DNA of 64,000 bases from Paraburkholderia fungorum (GCF_902833645.1 NZ_CADFGE010000006.1:186001-250000), one strand, 5' to 3'; counted from the stretch's first letter, positions 1 to 7,989 are shown. The notes: generated by a model from the letters alone, not told the origin. Numbers and translations: made by a program.

Positions 1-551
1 CGGCTGTTGCGAAGAAGATCGCGGACATTCGCGCCCGTGCCGAAGCACGTGGCCGCACGATCAAGTTCGGCATTCGCCTGCATGTCATCGTGCGCGAGAC
101 CGAGGAAGAAGCGTGGGCGGCCGCCGACAAGCTGATCAGCAAGCTCGACGACGAAACCATTTCGCGTGCCCAGGCTTCCTTCTCGAAGATGGATTCCGAA
201 GGACAGCGCCGCATGGCCGCCTTGCACGGCGGCAAGCGCGGCGGCCGCGCCGAACTCGAGGTGTATCCGCATCTGTGGGCGGGCGTCGGGCTGGTGCGCG
301 GCGGCGCGGGAACGGCGCTGGTCGGCAATCCCGAGCAGGTGGCGGCACTCATGAACGAATACGCGGCGCTCGGCATCGACACGTTCATCCTGTCCGGCTA
401 TCCGCATCTCGAAGAATCGTACCGCTTTGCCGAACTGGTGTTCCCGTTGCTGCCGGGCCGGCAGATCAAGACCGCGGGCGGTCCGTTGTCCGGGCCGTTC
501 GGCGAGATCGTCGGCAACAACTATCTGCCGAAAGCGGCGAGTTCGAGCTGA
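1..551 (+). CDS. ssuD: Alkanesulfonate monooxygenase SsuD, C-terminal part (cut by window edge)
   Basis: FMNH2-dependent monooxygenase that releases sulfite from alkanesulfonates in the cytoplasm so that their sulfur can be used. The reading frame is open from base 3 and ends at TGA 549-551, giving about 182 residues of a protein normally near 380. Visible family features are the RLHVIVRET strand of the luciferase-like barrel and the C-terminal stretch with VGNPEQVA and GYPHLEESYRFAELVFP. It is followed 56 bp later by ssuC on the same strand, the usual ssu order, so it is very probably in that operon. The identification rests on residue patterns and on the neighbours. Confidence 0.95.
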   Translation, partial: AVAKKIADIRARAEARGRTIKFGIRLHVIVRETEEEAWAAADKLISKLDDETISRAQASFSKMDSEGQRRMAALHGGKRGGRAELEVYPHLWAGVGLVRGGAGTALVGNPEQVAALMNEYAALGIDTFILSGYPHLEESYRFAELVFPLLPGRQIKTAGGPLSGPFGEIVGNNYLPKAASSS

Positions 552-607
552 GCGCATCGTCCGGTTCGGCACGAACAACCTAATGGTCAGGCAGTGAGGA
601 AATCATC

Positions 608-1456
608 ATGGCTCAATCCACTTTGAGCGCGGGACAAGGCGCTGACTCCGGCGCGCGTGCGGGCGCGAGTCTCGCCGTCTTGCGCCGCATCGGTGCGCAT
701 CTTGCGCCGTGGCTCGCGCCGCTCGCGATTCTGCTGGCATGGGAATTCGCCGCCCGCAGCGGCATTCTCTCGACCCGCGTGCTGCCCGAACCGCTCGCGG
801 TCGTGAAGGCCGCGTGGTCGCTGATCCAGTCCGGCGAAATGTGGGCGGATGTGAAGGTCAGCACGTGGCGCGCGGTGTCGGGCTTTGCGATCGGCGGCGG
901 CATCGGACTCGTGCTCGGCCTTGCAACGGGTCTGTTCAAACCCGCTGAAATCGCGCTCGATTCGACCGTGCAGATGGTCCGCAACATTCCCGCGCTCGCG
1001 ATGATCCCGCTCGTGATTTTGTGGTTCGGTATCGAGGAAGAGGCGAAGGTGTTTCTCGTCGCGTTGGGCGTGTTTTTTCCGATCTACGTGAACACCTTCC
1101 ACGGCATCCGCTCGGTCGATGCCAATCTGATCGAAATGGCACGCAGTTACGGCGTGAAGGGTTTCGCACTTTACCGGCACGTCGTGCTGCCCGGTGCGTT
1201 GCCGTCGATTCTGGTCGGCGTGCGGTTCGCGTTCGGGCTGATGTGGGTCACGCTGATCGTTGCCGAAACCATTTCCGCGCAGTCGGGCATCGGCTACATG
1301 ACGATGAATGCCCGCGAATTCCTGCAAACCGATGTGGTGGTGGTCGGCATCCTGCTGTACGCGGGGCTCGGCAAACTCGCCGACGTGCTGGCCAAGAGTC
1401 TCGAGCGCGTGTCGCTGCGTTGGCACCCGGCTTATCAACGAGGAGCGAAATCATGA
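608..1456 (+). CDS. ssuC: Aliphatic sulfonate ABC transporter permease SsuC
   Basis: Inner-membrane permease of the sulfonate importer, 282 aa, the usual family size. Several hydrophobic segments are visible (around residues 35-50, 95-110, 130-160, 210-240). The cytoplasmic loop carries an EAA-type motif around residues 177-195 (EMARSYGVKG), which docks the ATPase. The ATG at 608 follows a purine-rich stretch (GTGAGGAAATC). The last codon overlaps ssuB in an ATGA (1453-1456), so the two are translationally coupled. Confidence 0.96.
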   Translation: MAQSTLSAGQGADSGARAGASLAVLRRIGAHLAPWLAPLAILLAWEFAARSGILSTRVLPEPLAVVKAAWSLIQSGEMWADVKVSTWRAVSGFAIGGGIGLVLGLATGLFKPAEIALDSTVQMVRNIPALAMIPLVILWFGIEEEAKVFLVALGVFFPIYVNTFHGIRSVDANLIEMARSYGVKGFALYRHVVLPGALPSILVGVRFAFGLMWVTLIVAETISAQSGIGYMTMNAREFLQTDVVVVGILLYAGLGKLADVLAKSLERVSLRWHPAYQRGAKS

Positions 1457-2463
1457 GCGCAACGACATTGTCGGCGTCGTTCGGCGGCATCGCGGGCAGC
1501 GATCTCGAAGCCGAACTGGCGCAACCGCGCACCGCCGATCACGATGCGGATGAGGCCGCGGGTTTCGATCGGGCGGAACCCTCGCACGATCGTCAACGCG
1601 ACCAGCGCGTGAGTGTTCTGCCTGCAGCGACGGGAGCCACGGTGCGCAATGACGCACGCCGCGCCGCCGACTATTCGGTCGAGTTGCGCGGTGTCGGCAA
1701 GCAGTACGGCGAGCGCAAGGTGTTGGCCGATTTTGATCTGTCGATCGAGCGCGGCAGCTTTGTTGCCATCGTCGGCCGTAGCGGCTGCGGGAAGTCGACC
1801 TTGCTGCGCCTCGTCGCGGGTCTGGAAAAGGCCACTTCGGGTGTGCTCGAGAAACGCACCGAAGATGGCCGGCCGCTCGACACGCGCATTATGTTTCAGG
1901 ACGCGCGCCTCCTGCCCTGGAAGAGCGTGCTACAGAACGTGATGCTTGGCCTCGGCCGCAGTGCGCGTGAGGACGCGCGGGCCGTGCTCGCCGAAGTCGG
2001 TTTGCTGGAACGCGCCAACGACTGGCCCGCGCAGCTCTCCGGCGGTCAGCGTCAGCGGGTGGCGCTGGCGCGTGCGCTGGTGCATCGGCCGCAATTGCTG
2101 CTGCTCGACGAACCGCTCGGCGCGCTCGACGCGTTGACGCGCATCGAAATGCACGCGCTGATCGAACGGCTGTGGCGTGAGCATCGATTTACCGCGCTGC
2201 TGGTGACGCACGACGTGCATGAAGCCGTCGCGCTAGGCGACCGGATTCTGCTGATCGAAGAAGGGCGCATCGCGCTCGATCAGCCGGTGCCGCTGGCGCG
2301 CCCGCGGGCACGTGCATCGGCCGGGTTCGCCGCGCTGGAAGAACATGTGTTGCAACGCGTACTGAAGACGGCGCCGAATGACGACGCGCTGTCCCAGCGT
2401 ACTTATGACGCACGTGACGAGGGCCGCCTCACGCGGCCGACAGACGTCCGCTGGGCCGTCTGA
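1453..2463 (+). CDS. ssuB: Aliphatic sulfonate ABC transporter ATPase SsuB with long N-terminal extension
   Basis: Energises sulfonate uptake together with SsuC. The ATG at 1453 overlaps the ssuC stop; the open frame runs further upstream but only inside ssuC. The 336-aa protein has Walker A (GRSGCGKST, about residues 112-120), a Q-loop (MFQDARLLPW), the signature LSGGQRQRV, Walker B (LLLLDEPLGALDA) and the switch His (VTHDVHEA). SsuB proteins are usually about 255-270 aa. The first 75 residues here are an extra acidic, Arg/Asp-rich and probably disordered segment before the YSVELRGV strand that opens the domain. A later internal start cannot be excluded, but no strong alternative is visible. 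Confidence 0.95.
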   Translation: MSATTLSASFGGIAGSDLEAELAQPRTADHDADEAAGFDRAEPSHDRQRDQRVSVLPAATGATVRNDARRAADYSVELRGVGKQYGERKVLADFDLSIERGSFVAIVGRSGCGKSTLLRLVAGLEKATSGVLEKRTEDGRPLDTRIMFQDARLLPWKSVLQNVMLGLGRSAREDARAVLAEVGLLERANDWPAQLSGGQRQRVALARALVHRPQLLLLDEPLGALDALTRIEMHALIERLWREHRFTALLVTHDVHEAVALGDRILLIEEGRIALDQPVPLARPRARASAGFAALEEHVLQRVLKTAPNDDALSQRTYDARDEGRLTRPTDVRWAV

Positions 2464-2510
2464 TATCCCCTGACTGACTGTTTTCAATCGCTTTTCTGGA
2501 GTCGCTCGAT

Positions 2511-2726
2511 ATGACCATTTCCGCAATCAACGTACGCAATCAGTTCAAAGGCAAGGTCAAGGAAATCATCCGCGGGCCGGTCGTGTCCGAGGTCGATGTG
2601 GACACGCCGTTCGGTATCGTCACTTCGGTGATCACCACGCGTTCGGTCGACGAACTCGACCTGAAGGTCGGCTCGGAAGTGGTCGCGCTGGTGAAGTCCA
2701 CGGAGGTGTCGATCGCGCGTCTTTAA
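2511..2726 (+). CDS. ssuF: Molybdopterin-binding (TOBE domain) protein, SsuF-like
   Basis: A 71-aa protein formed by one TOBE/Mop domain: SAINVRNQFKGKVKEI, an RGPVVSEVDVDTPFGI strand pair, then VGSEVVALVKSTEVSIARL. Such proteins bind oxyanions or molybdopterin. In several proteobacteria a gene of this kind (ssuF) closes the ssu operon and is needed for full sulfonate use. It lies 47 bp after ssuB on the same strand, with GGAG at 2499-2502. The symbol is given by position and fold. The exact biochemical role is not known. Confidence 0.85.
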   Translation: MTISAINVRNQFKGKVKEIIRGPVVSEVDVDTPFGIVTSVITTRSVDELDLKVGSEVVALVKSTEVSIARL

Positions 2727-2773
2727 GCACGCCTGGCTTAGTCAGACGGTCCGCACCGTCAGCCGTGCCGGCG

Positions 2774-3049
2774 CTATTTCGCGTTGGCGGCGCTGGCGGG
2801 CGGCTCGTGCATCATCTTGTCGTTGGTCGGTTTGCGCGGACGCTTGATCGGCATATTGTCCGGATTGCTCGCACCGCCTGAGCCTGAGCCCGCTTCCGGC
2901 GGCTTGACCATCGATGCCGGGCCGTTTTGCGGCATGGCCTGCGTCTTTTGTGCCGGGCCTGGCGTTTGGGCAAATGCTGCCGGGCCGCCCATGCTGAACG
3001 CCGCAAGCGCGACGCACGCCGTGAGCGCTGTCATTCTGCTTCGCTCCAT
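2774..3049 (-). CDS. Small exported Pro/Lys-rich hypothetical protein
   Basis: A 91-aa protein starting at ATG 3047-3049, preceded on its strand by a good ribosome site (AAAGGAGG). The frame is open further upstream but without such a site. The N-terminus is a signal peptide (MERSRMTALTACVALAAF... then AFAQ, likely cleaved after AFA). The mature part is Gln, Pro and Lys rich with a basic patch (PIKRPRKPTND) and looks disordered. It is read toward ssuF. No function is recognised. Confidence 0.7.
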   Translation of the reverse strand: MERSRMTALTACVALAAFSMGGPAAFAQTPGPAQKTQAMPQNGPASMVKPPEAGSGSGGASNPDNMPIKRPRKPTNDKMMHEPPASAANAK

Positions 3050-3229
3050 CTCGTCCTCCTTTCCGTTACCGCTTGCCGGGTTTGCTATCGCCACGTTTCG
3101 TGGGATAGACCCACTTGCGCGCGCAAAATTCGCGAGCTGCACAAGCTTTGGATGTCGGTGGCCTGAGACGCACCTGCGTCCGGCCGCGAAACTTGCTACG
3201 ATAAATTCAGCATCACGACGGAGACGGCC

Positions 3230-3427
3230 ATGTCGAAGTCATTAAGTCCGGAAGCGGTCGAAGCTTTGCGGCGCCTGAACGAGGTCGGTGTCGGACAGCC
3301 CGTGCCGAAGTTCGCGCAGTCCATCGCGGCGGAATTGCTGTCGAACGGCCTTGCCGCCGAGGCGGGCAGCGGCGACGTCGAGATCACCGTTAGCGGCCGG
3401 CAGTATCTTTCTGGCGATTGCGACTAA
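3230..3427 (+). CDS. Small conserved-looking hypothetical protein
   Basis: 65 aa, starting at ATG 3230 after GGAGACGGCC. It begins with a helical segment (SPEAVEALRRLNEVGVGQPVPKF) and ends with a strand-like DVEITVSGRQYLSG. The shape resembles a short winged-helix or DNA-binding fold, but this is only an impression. There is no signal peptide or membrane segment. It stands alone between oppositely and similarly oriented small genes. Confidence 0.6.
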   Translation: MSKSLSPEAVEALRRLNEVGVGQPVPKFAQSIAAELLSNGLAAEAGSGDVEITVSGRQYLSGDCD

Positions 3428-3537
3428 TCGTCAGATGAAGATTTGTCGGTCCCTGGTTCGAGCCGTAGCGACGGCCCGGCGGGCGCGCATGGCCGTGCGC
3501 ATTTCACCCTGACCCGGAACACCTCAAGGAGGCGATC

Positions 3538-3780
3538 ATGGAGCCGAAAGGCCTCGACATGGGCGACTACCAGGAGCGCTATCAGGACTACGAGATCGAA
3601 GTCGCGGTCGAGCAGGTGCTGACCGGCGTCAAGGCGCATTTTCGGGTGTTGCGCAATGACGCGGTGGTGGTCGACTGGCGGCTCGTCCACATCGACACCC
3701 TGTGGCCCACGGAGCATGCCGCGGCAGAGGCCGGCTTCAGGGCGGCGCGCGAAACGATCGATGCCGGTCTTAGCGGATAA
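3538..3780 (+). CDS. Small hypothetical protein
   Basis: 80 aa, starting at ATG 3538 with a strong ribosome site (AAGGAGG, 3528-3534). It is a soluble, acidic alpha/beta protein with the pattern YEIEVAVEQVLTGVKAHFRV followed by VVDWRLVHIDTLWPTEHAAAEAGF. No catalytic motif is visible. It sits 110 bp after the previous small gene on the same strand. Function unknown. Confidence 0.65.
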   Translation: MEPKGLDMGDYQERYQDYEIEVAVEQVLTGVKAHFRVLRNDAVVVDWRLVHIDTLWPTEHAAAEAGFRAARETIDAGLSG

Positions 3781-3851
3781 CCGTAGGCGCCGGAACCGGC
3801 AAGCCCATTCGATTAAGCTGACGGTTCCGTATCGACCTGTTGGGGACCGCA

Positions 3852-4232
3852 ATGCATTTCGCGCGCGCTATTCCGATCATCCGTATTTTCTCTGAAGAGA
3901 AAGCCAGAGAGTTTTACGTAGACTTTCTTGGCTTTACCATCGACTGGGAACACCGCTTCGAGGCGAATACTCCGCTCTATGCGCAAGTGCGCCGTTCCGA
4001 TCTGATTTTGCACCTGAGCGAGCATTACGGCGATGCGACGCCGGGCTCGACGATTTACGTGCCGATGCAGGGCATCGACGCGTTGCATGCCGAACTTCAG
4101 CGCAAAGACTATAAGTACGGAAAACCGGGCGTTGAAGAGGAGCCGTGGGGGAAAGTGCTCGAGACGATCGATCCGTTCGGTAACCGGATCCGGTTTTGCG
4201 AATCGCCGGAAGAGGAAAAGCGCGAGGTGTGA
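3852..4232 (+). CDS. VOC-superfamily (glyoxalase/bleomycin-resistance fold) protein
   Basis: 126 aa from ATG 3852; a TTG at 3840 would add four residues. The sequence follows one vicinal-oxygen-chelate module pair: AIPIIRIFSEEKAREFYVDFLGF, then a region with SDLILHLSEHYGD, STIYVPMQGIDALHAEL and a closing DPFGNRIRFCE strand. His and Glu residues in the L-H-L-S-E and R-F-C-E positions could bind metal. VOC proteins include glyoxalases, dioxygenases and antibiotic-binding proteins. The single-domain size fits the bleomycin-resistance-like group, but the substrate cannot be told. Confidence 0.85.
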   Translation: MHFARAIPIIRIFSEEKAREFYVDFLGFTIDWEHRFEANTPLYAQVRRSDLILHLSEHYGDATPGSTIYVPMQGIDALHAELQRKDYKYGKPGVEEEPWGKVLETIDPFGNRIRFCESPEEEKREV

Positions 4233-4297
4233 TGACGGTGGCGCTGGGGCTCGGTGGATGGGCTCGGTGACGTGAGTGCGGCCGCCGTGTAAACGGG

Positions 4298-4338
4298 ACT
4301 GGGCGCCGGCATGCATTGCTGCATGCGCGGCGCCCAGT
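4298..4338. terminator. Strong GC-rich hairpin between converging genes
   Basis: An inverted repeat with arms of about 17-18 bases (ACTGGGCGCCGGCATGCA against TGCATGCGCGGCGCCCAGT) lies between the VOC gene (plus) and the DUF4148 gene (minus). There is no clear T-run on either side, so it may act as a shared weak terminator or a processing hairpin. Confidence 0.55.
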
Positions 4339-4380
4339 TCGGCTGCCGTCTTGTGAACGGCAACCTTCAACAGCGACAGA

Positions 4381-4650
4381 TTAGTGGCCGAAGAAAACCG
4401 ATTGCGGGCCCGACGAAGCCGGTGCACGCGTACCCGATTGCGACGACACGGTGTTCACGCCACCGTATGCGCTCGATTCGGCGCTAGCGCGTTCAGCTGC
4501 GACGGTTTGCGCGTTCTGGCCTTGTTGCGAAGCCGGTGCGCCGACAGCCGGACGATAGAACGGTGCCGGGCCGTAGCCGCTAGCGAATGCGGGAGCAGCG
4601 ATCGAGGCAGAAACAGCAACCAGCAGGGCGGCGATGAGCTTGGTCTTCAT
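4381..4650 (-). CDS. DUF4148-type exported protein
   Basis: An 89-aa small secreted protein of a kind that is numerous in Burkholderia and Paraburkholderia. The N-terminus MKTKLIAALLVAVSASIAAPAFA is a clear signal peptide cleaved after AFA. The mature part is Ala, Ser and Gln rich with a YGPAPFYRPAVG segment. Members of this group are probably periplasmic and their role is unknown. The start ATG is at 4648-4650 and the gene is read leftward. Confidence 0.8.
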   Translation of the reverse strand: MKTKLIAALLVAVSASIAAPAFASGYGPAPFYRPAVGAPASQQGQNAQTVAAERASAESSAYGGVNTVSSQSGTRAPASSGPQSVFFGH

Positions 4651-4992
4651 GGTGTGACTCCGATAAGTTTCGATTTCATTTCAGGAAGGCGTCGCAGGAG
4701 CCGGTAGGGGTGTGTCTGCAACGTCGATGGAAGGCAGTGTATACCCCTACTATTGAAAATTTGTACCGATAATCTGAAATTACTATTCTTGGTACTGAAA
4801 TAATCTGTCAGGCCTATATCTGACGGGCGTCAGCGGTGGTCCGACCCCGGTAGTCAAGCGGTTTTTGCGGTCAAAGACCGGATTGGCTGGGTGGGTTATT
4901 GGCCGTTTCTCTGGTGCACGCTGACGATCAGCCTCGCCCCACGCATGTGGGCAGACCGCATTGCGCGGTAAACCGCGACGCAAAAACAAAAA

Positions 4993-5018
4993 CGGCGTTG
5001 TGATTTCTCACAACGCCG
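4993..5018 (-). terminator. Rho-independent terminator of tRNA-His
   Basis: A perfect 11-bp stem (CGGCGTTGTGA / TCACAACGCCG) with a four-base loop. Read on the minus strand it is followed by TTTTTGTTTTTG. It lies about 30 bp past the tRNA 3' end, so it ends the tRNA transcript. The rest of 4651-5049 is AT-richer DNA upstream of the DUF4148 gene, probably its promoter. Confidence 0.85.
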
Positions 5019-5049
5019 CTTGATCAAACTTTTTGCTGCTTGAATTCTT

Positions 5050-5126
5050 TGGGGTGGCTGATGGGGCTCGAACCCACGACAACAGGAATCACAATCCTGG
5101 ACTCTACCAACTGAGCTACAGCCACC
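5050..5126 (-). tRNA. tRNA-His (anticodon GTG)
   Basis: Read on the minus strand: a 7-bp acceptor stem GTGGCTG / CAGCCAC, a D-arm with AGCTCAGTTGGTAGAG, anticodon stem-loop AGGATTGTGATTCCT with GTG, a T-arm with GGTTCGAGCCCC, and an encoded CCA. It has the extra 5' G(-1) opposite discriminator C73 that marks histidine tRNAs. All arms fold without mismatch. Confidence 0.97.
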
Positions 5127-5233
5127 ACTGACATCTGCTTGACTTGCTAAGCAACTCACTTAACTGCTGAGAAACTTGGCTCGTCGATGAAGAAACGAGA
5201 TTATACGAACAAGAATTCCGTTTGCCTAGTCCT

Positions 5234-6292
5234 TTATTCAAAAATTTCGACCGGCTCACGCAGATGCTGTCTTGCCTCGTCGAAGATGCTCAGATCGCGC
5301 TCGGCCAGGCGTTTGCTATCCGACAACACGCGACGCCATCCACGTGCACCGGCTTCCCCGCGGTAGAGACCGAGCGCATGACGCGTGATTGCACCGAGGT
5401 ACGTGCCGCGCGCCATTTCAGCCGCGCAATATTCGATCAGCTTCGCCTCGACCTGCTCGCGCGTGAGCGGCGCATCCGTTGCGCCATAGAAGCGCGCATC
5501 GACGTCGGCCAGCACATAAGGGTTGTGATAGGCCTCGCGCCCAAGCATCACACCGTCGACGTGCTGAAGATGCGTCTCCACTTCATCGAGCGTCTTGATG
5601 CCGCCATTGATGATGATCTCCAGATGCGGAAAATCGCGCTTCAACTGATACGCGTAGTCGTATTTGAGCGGCGGAATTTCGCGGTTCTCTTTCGGGCTCA
5701 GGCCCTTGAGGATCGCATTACGCGCGTGCACGACGAACACGTTGCAACCGGCGTCCGCGACCGTGCCGACGAAGTCGCGCACAAAGTCATATTCTTCGAC
5801 CGCATCCACGCCGATCCGGTGCTTGACCGTCACCGGTATTGAGACGGCGTCGCGCATGGCTTTCACGCAATCGGCAACGAGTTGCGGCTCGTTCATCAGG
5901 CAAGCGCCGAACGCACCGCGCTGCACGCGCTCGGACGGGCAGCCGCAATTCAGATTGATCTCGTCATAGCCCCATTGCTCGCCCAGCCTCGCTGAACGCG
6001 CGAGATCGTCCGGTTCGCTGCCGCCGAGCTGCAACGCAACCGGCGCTTCTTCGGGCGTAAACGCCAGATGGCGCGGCACGTCGCCGTGCAGCAACGCGCC
6101 GGTGGTGACCATCTCGGTGTAGAGCCACGTATGGCGCGATATCACGCGATGCAGCGAGCGGCAGTGGCGATCGGTCCAGTCCATCATCGGCGCGACGGAA
6201 ACCCGTCGGGACGGTGTTTCGGGGCTCCTGCCTTGTGTGGCGCGGGTTAGCGGGCCATCTGAGTTTGTTGGTGAGTGTTGCTGAATGCTCAT
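5234..6292 (-). CDS. dusA: tRNA-dihydrouridine(20/20a) synthase DusA, with island-derived N-terminus
   Basis: FMN enzyme that reduces uridine 20/20a in the tRNA D-loop. The 352-aa protein shows RRVSVAPMMDWTDRHCR, the NCGCPS active-site Cys loop with its upstream DEINLN, VTVKHRIG, the NGGI phosphate-binding motif and GREAYHNP. ATG 6290-6292 is the start; the open frame beyond it runs into the integrase gene. The first 35 or so codons (MSIQQHSPTNSDGPLTRATQ...) lie inside the island and replace the native 16-18 codons now stranded at 43705-43758. The integrase is divergent with only 71 bp between the start codons, so the island now also supplies the promoter. Confidence 0.95.
   Translation of the reverse strand: MSIQQHSPTNSDGPLTRATQGRSPETPSRRVSVAPMMDWTDRHCRSLHRVISRHTWLYTEMVTTGALLHGDVPRHLAFTPEEAPVALQLGGSEPDDLARSARLGEQWGYDEINLNCGCPSERVQRGAFGACLMNEPQLVADCVKAMRDAVSIPVTVKHRIGVDAVEEYDFVRDFVGTVADAGCNVFVVHARNAILKGLSPKENREIPPLKYDYAYQLKRDFPHLEIIINGGIKTLDEVETHLQHVDGVMLGREAYHNPYVLADVDARFYGATDAPLTREQVEAKLIEYCAAEMARGTYLGAITRHALGLYRGEAGARGWRRVLSDSKRLAERDLSIFDEARQHLREPVEIFE
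6169..6203. other. attL of the dusA-integrated island
   Basis: Covers the codons for SVAPMMDWTD of dusA, the known integration region for dusA-type integrases. Aligned with 43692-43727, the 23-base stretch from 6180 (TCCATCATCGGCGCGACGG...) matches at 20 positions, including two 8-base identical blocks (6180-6187 and 6192-6199). Differences fall mostly at third codon positions, as expected if the island brings its own dusA 5' codons. The exact crossover cannot be placed. Confidence 0.8.
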
Positions 6293-6315
6293 AAATGCTA
6301 CTGAATTCGGGGTCA

Positions 6316-6353
6316 GTGCTACACTGTAGCCCTCATTTTCCACCGTGTAGCAC
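6316..6353. promoter_or_regulatory. Palindromic control or integrase-arm sites between int and dusA
   Basis: GTGCTACAC (6316-6324) and its inverted copy GTGTAGCAC (6345-6353) face each other, with a second small palindrome GCTACACTGTAGC (6318-6330) nested in the left one. They fill most of the 71 bp between the divergent starts of dusA and the integrase and must overlap at least one promoter. The same 9-mer recurs at 43625-43633 next to attR, which suggests arm-type binding sites of the integrase, possibly with autoregulation. Confidence 0.6.
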
Positions 6354-6363
6354 TGAGGAAACC

Positions 6364-7479
6364 ATGGGCACAATAACAGCCAGAAAACGCAAGGATAGCA
6401 CCGTCGGCTATACCGCTCAGATACGCCTAAAGAAAGACGGCGTCGTGGTCTACACAGAGGCGAAGACATTTGACCGGAGACCCGCCGCAGCCGCCTGGCT
6501 GACGAGGCGCGAAAAGGAGTTGGCCGAGCCGGGCACCCTTGAAAGCGCAATGAAAGAAGACCCGGCGCTCAAGGATGCAATCGATCGTTACAAACGCGAG
6601 TCCAAGCGCGACATTGGTCGGACGAAAAAGCAGGTGCTGCGCGCAATCGAAGATTCGGCCCTCGGCTCGCTGAAGTGCAGCGAGGTCACAAGTCAGGCAA
6701 TTGTTAGCTTCGCGCAGGGGCTCGGCGTGCAGCCGCAGACCGTCGGCAACTACGTGAGCCACCTTGCAGCCGTCTTCGCCGTCGCACGGCCAGCGTGGGG
6801 CTATCCGTTGGACGATAGGCAGATAGAGGACGCTCGGGCCGTCCTGAAGAAGCTAGGGCAGAGTGGAAGATCGAACAAGCGCAGCCGCCGTCCGACCATA
6901 GATGAGGTCGATCGGATTCTCGCCTACTACACGGACATGGAAGCGCGCGAGCGTGCGGCAATACCGATGCGCGAGATTATCGTCTTCGCGCTGTTCTCCA
7001 CGCGCCGGCAAGAGGAAATCTGCCGTATCACATGGGAAGATTACGAAGGCGACCGCGTTCTGGTGCGGGATATGAAGCACCCCGGGCAGAAGATCGGGAA
7101 CGATACCTGGGTGGATTTGCCGCCAGAGGCGCGGCGAGTGGTGGACGCGATGAAGCGCGGGTCGGGCGCGATCTTCCCGTACAACCATCGGAGCGTGAGC
7201 GGGAGTTTCACGAAGGCGTGCAAGTTCCTCACGATTCCGGACCTTCACTTTCACGATCTTCGCCATGAGGGGACTAGCCGACTATTTGAGCTTGGCTTGA
7301 ACATCCCGCACGTTGCCGCAGTGACAGGGCATCGCTCCTGGAGCAGTCTTCAGAGGTACGCACATATTCGGCAGTCGGGAGACAAGTGGGCAAATTGGAA
7401 GTGGCTTGAAGTACTGGCACCCGTAACGGAGACCAACGATGAAAAGACCGAAGTGGAGCCGTCCGTACTGGCTCATTGA
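6364..7479 (+). CDS. Tyrosine recombinase (dusA-type integrase)
   Basis: 371-aa site-specific integrase. The N-terminal 60 residues form the arm-binding region (GYTAQIRLKKDGVVVY), residues about 70-160 the core-binding SAM-like helices, and about 175-350 the catalytic domain. Active-site residues visible are Arg215 (STRRQEEI), His297 and Arg300 (HDLRHEG), His323 (GHRSW) and the nucleophile Tyr332 (LQRYAHI). ATG 6364 was chosen over the open frame upstream because that part overlaps the palindromes. It lies next to the dusA 5' end, the expected target of this integrase group. Its 3' end overlaps the next gene by 41 bp. Confidence 0.95.
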   Translation: MGTITARKRKDSTVGYTAQIRLKKDGVVVYTEAKTFDRRPAAAAWLTRREKELAEPGTLESAMKEDPALKDAIDRYKRESKRDIGRTKKQVLRAIEDSALGSLKCSEVTSQAIVSFAQGLGVQPQTVGNYVSHLAAVFAVARPAWGYPLDDRQIEDARAVLKKLGQSGRSNKRSRRPTIDEVDRILAYYTDMEARERAAIPMREIIVFALFSTRRQEEICRITWEDYEGDRVLVRDMKHPGQKIGNDTWVDLPPEARRVVDAMKRGSGAIFPYNHRSVSGSFTKACKFLTIPDLHFHDLRHEGTSRLFELGLNIPHVAAVTGHRSWSSLQRYAHIRQSGDKWANWKWLEVLAPVTETNDEKTEVEPSVLAH

Positions 7480-7932
7480 TCATTCACCGCTTCGCCGGGG
7501 CTGGCGTCTGCGTGCGCTGATTGCTTACATCGACGCGTCGTACGCCAGGGATATCCGGCGCGCTGAGCACGCGAGGGCAAATAAGGATGCGCTGGAGCGG
7601 ATTCACGACGACTGGTCGGTCGAGAGCGCGATCCTTAATGAGGAGCAGGACGTTCGATACACCCGCGCGTTGGTCAGACAGGCAAACAGGCTTCGCGTCT
7701 TGCTGCCGGACTCGCAGGGGGCTTGGGAGGAGACACCCTTCGAGAATCGACGCGTGCTGACAATTCTGGGGTCAAGAGCCTCCGCGAGGCGATTCGCGAG
7801 GAGTTGCGCTGGAGGCATGAGCGGCGCGCTCACTGGTTCACGATTGTCACGCCGTTGGCGAGCCTGATAGTTGGCGGCATCGGTGCTGCCACAGGATTAA
7901 TTGCCGTGCTTCAGAAGGCGCACGGCGGCTGA
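7439..7932 (+). pseudogene. Frameshifted gene for a small membrane-anchored phage-type protein
   Basis: Frame 2 from ATG 7439 encodes a basic helical protein down to FENRRVLTILG. The natural continuation, VKSLREAIREELRWRHERR followed by a C-terminal membrane segment (TIVTPLASLIVGGIGAATGLIAVL), is in frame 1 and ends at 7932. Adding one G to the GGGG run at 7768-7771 would restore a 164-aa protein of the pattern soluble domain, LT.xG...LR.AIREE, then one transmembrane helix, which is common in proteobacterial prophages. A real mutation, phase variation at the G-run or a sequencing error are all possible. Confidence 0.65.
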
Positions 7933-7962
7933 TCACTCGGCGAGCTGCGAGCATTCCTTCAC

Positions 7963-7979
7963 GGCGGCTGTGCGCCGCC
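7963..7979. terminator. Short hairpin between converging genes
   Basis: GGCGGC (7963-7968) and GCCGCC (7974-7979) form a compact stem with loop TGTGC, placed between the frameshifted membrane gene (plus) and the PrtN-like gene (minus). On the plus strand it is followed by TTGGTCTCTCTT, a weak T-rich tail. Confidence 0.45.
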
Positions 7980-7989
7980 TTGGTCTCTC

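Noticed and set aside
587..1438. Long leftward frame opposite ssuC
   Set aside because: His/Arg/Asp-rich composition typical of an antisense shadow of a high-GC gene.
1021..1452. Upstream extension of the ssuB frame through ssuC
   Set aside because: It overlaps ssuC in another frame; the ATGA overlap at 1453 is the normal coupled start.
7760..7775. Programmed -1 frameshift
   Set aside because: The site is a plain G-run without a slippery heptamer or a clear downstream pseudoknot, so an indel is simpler.
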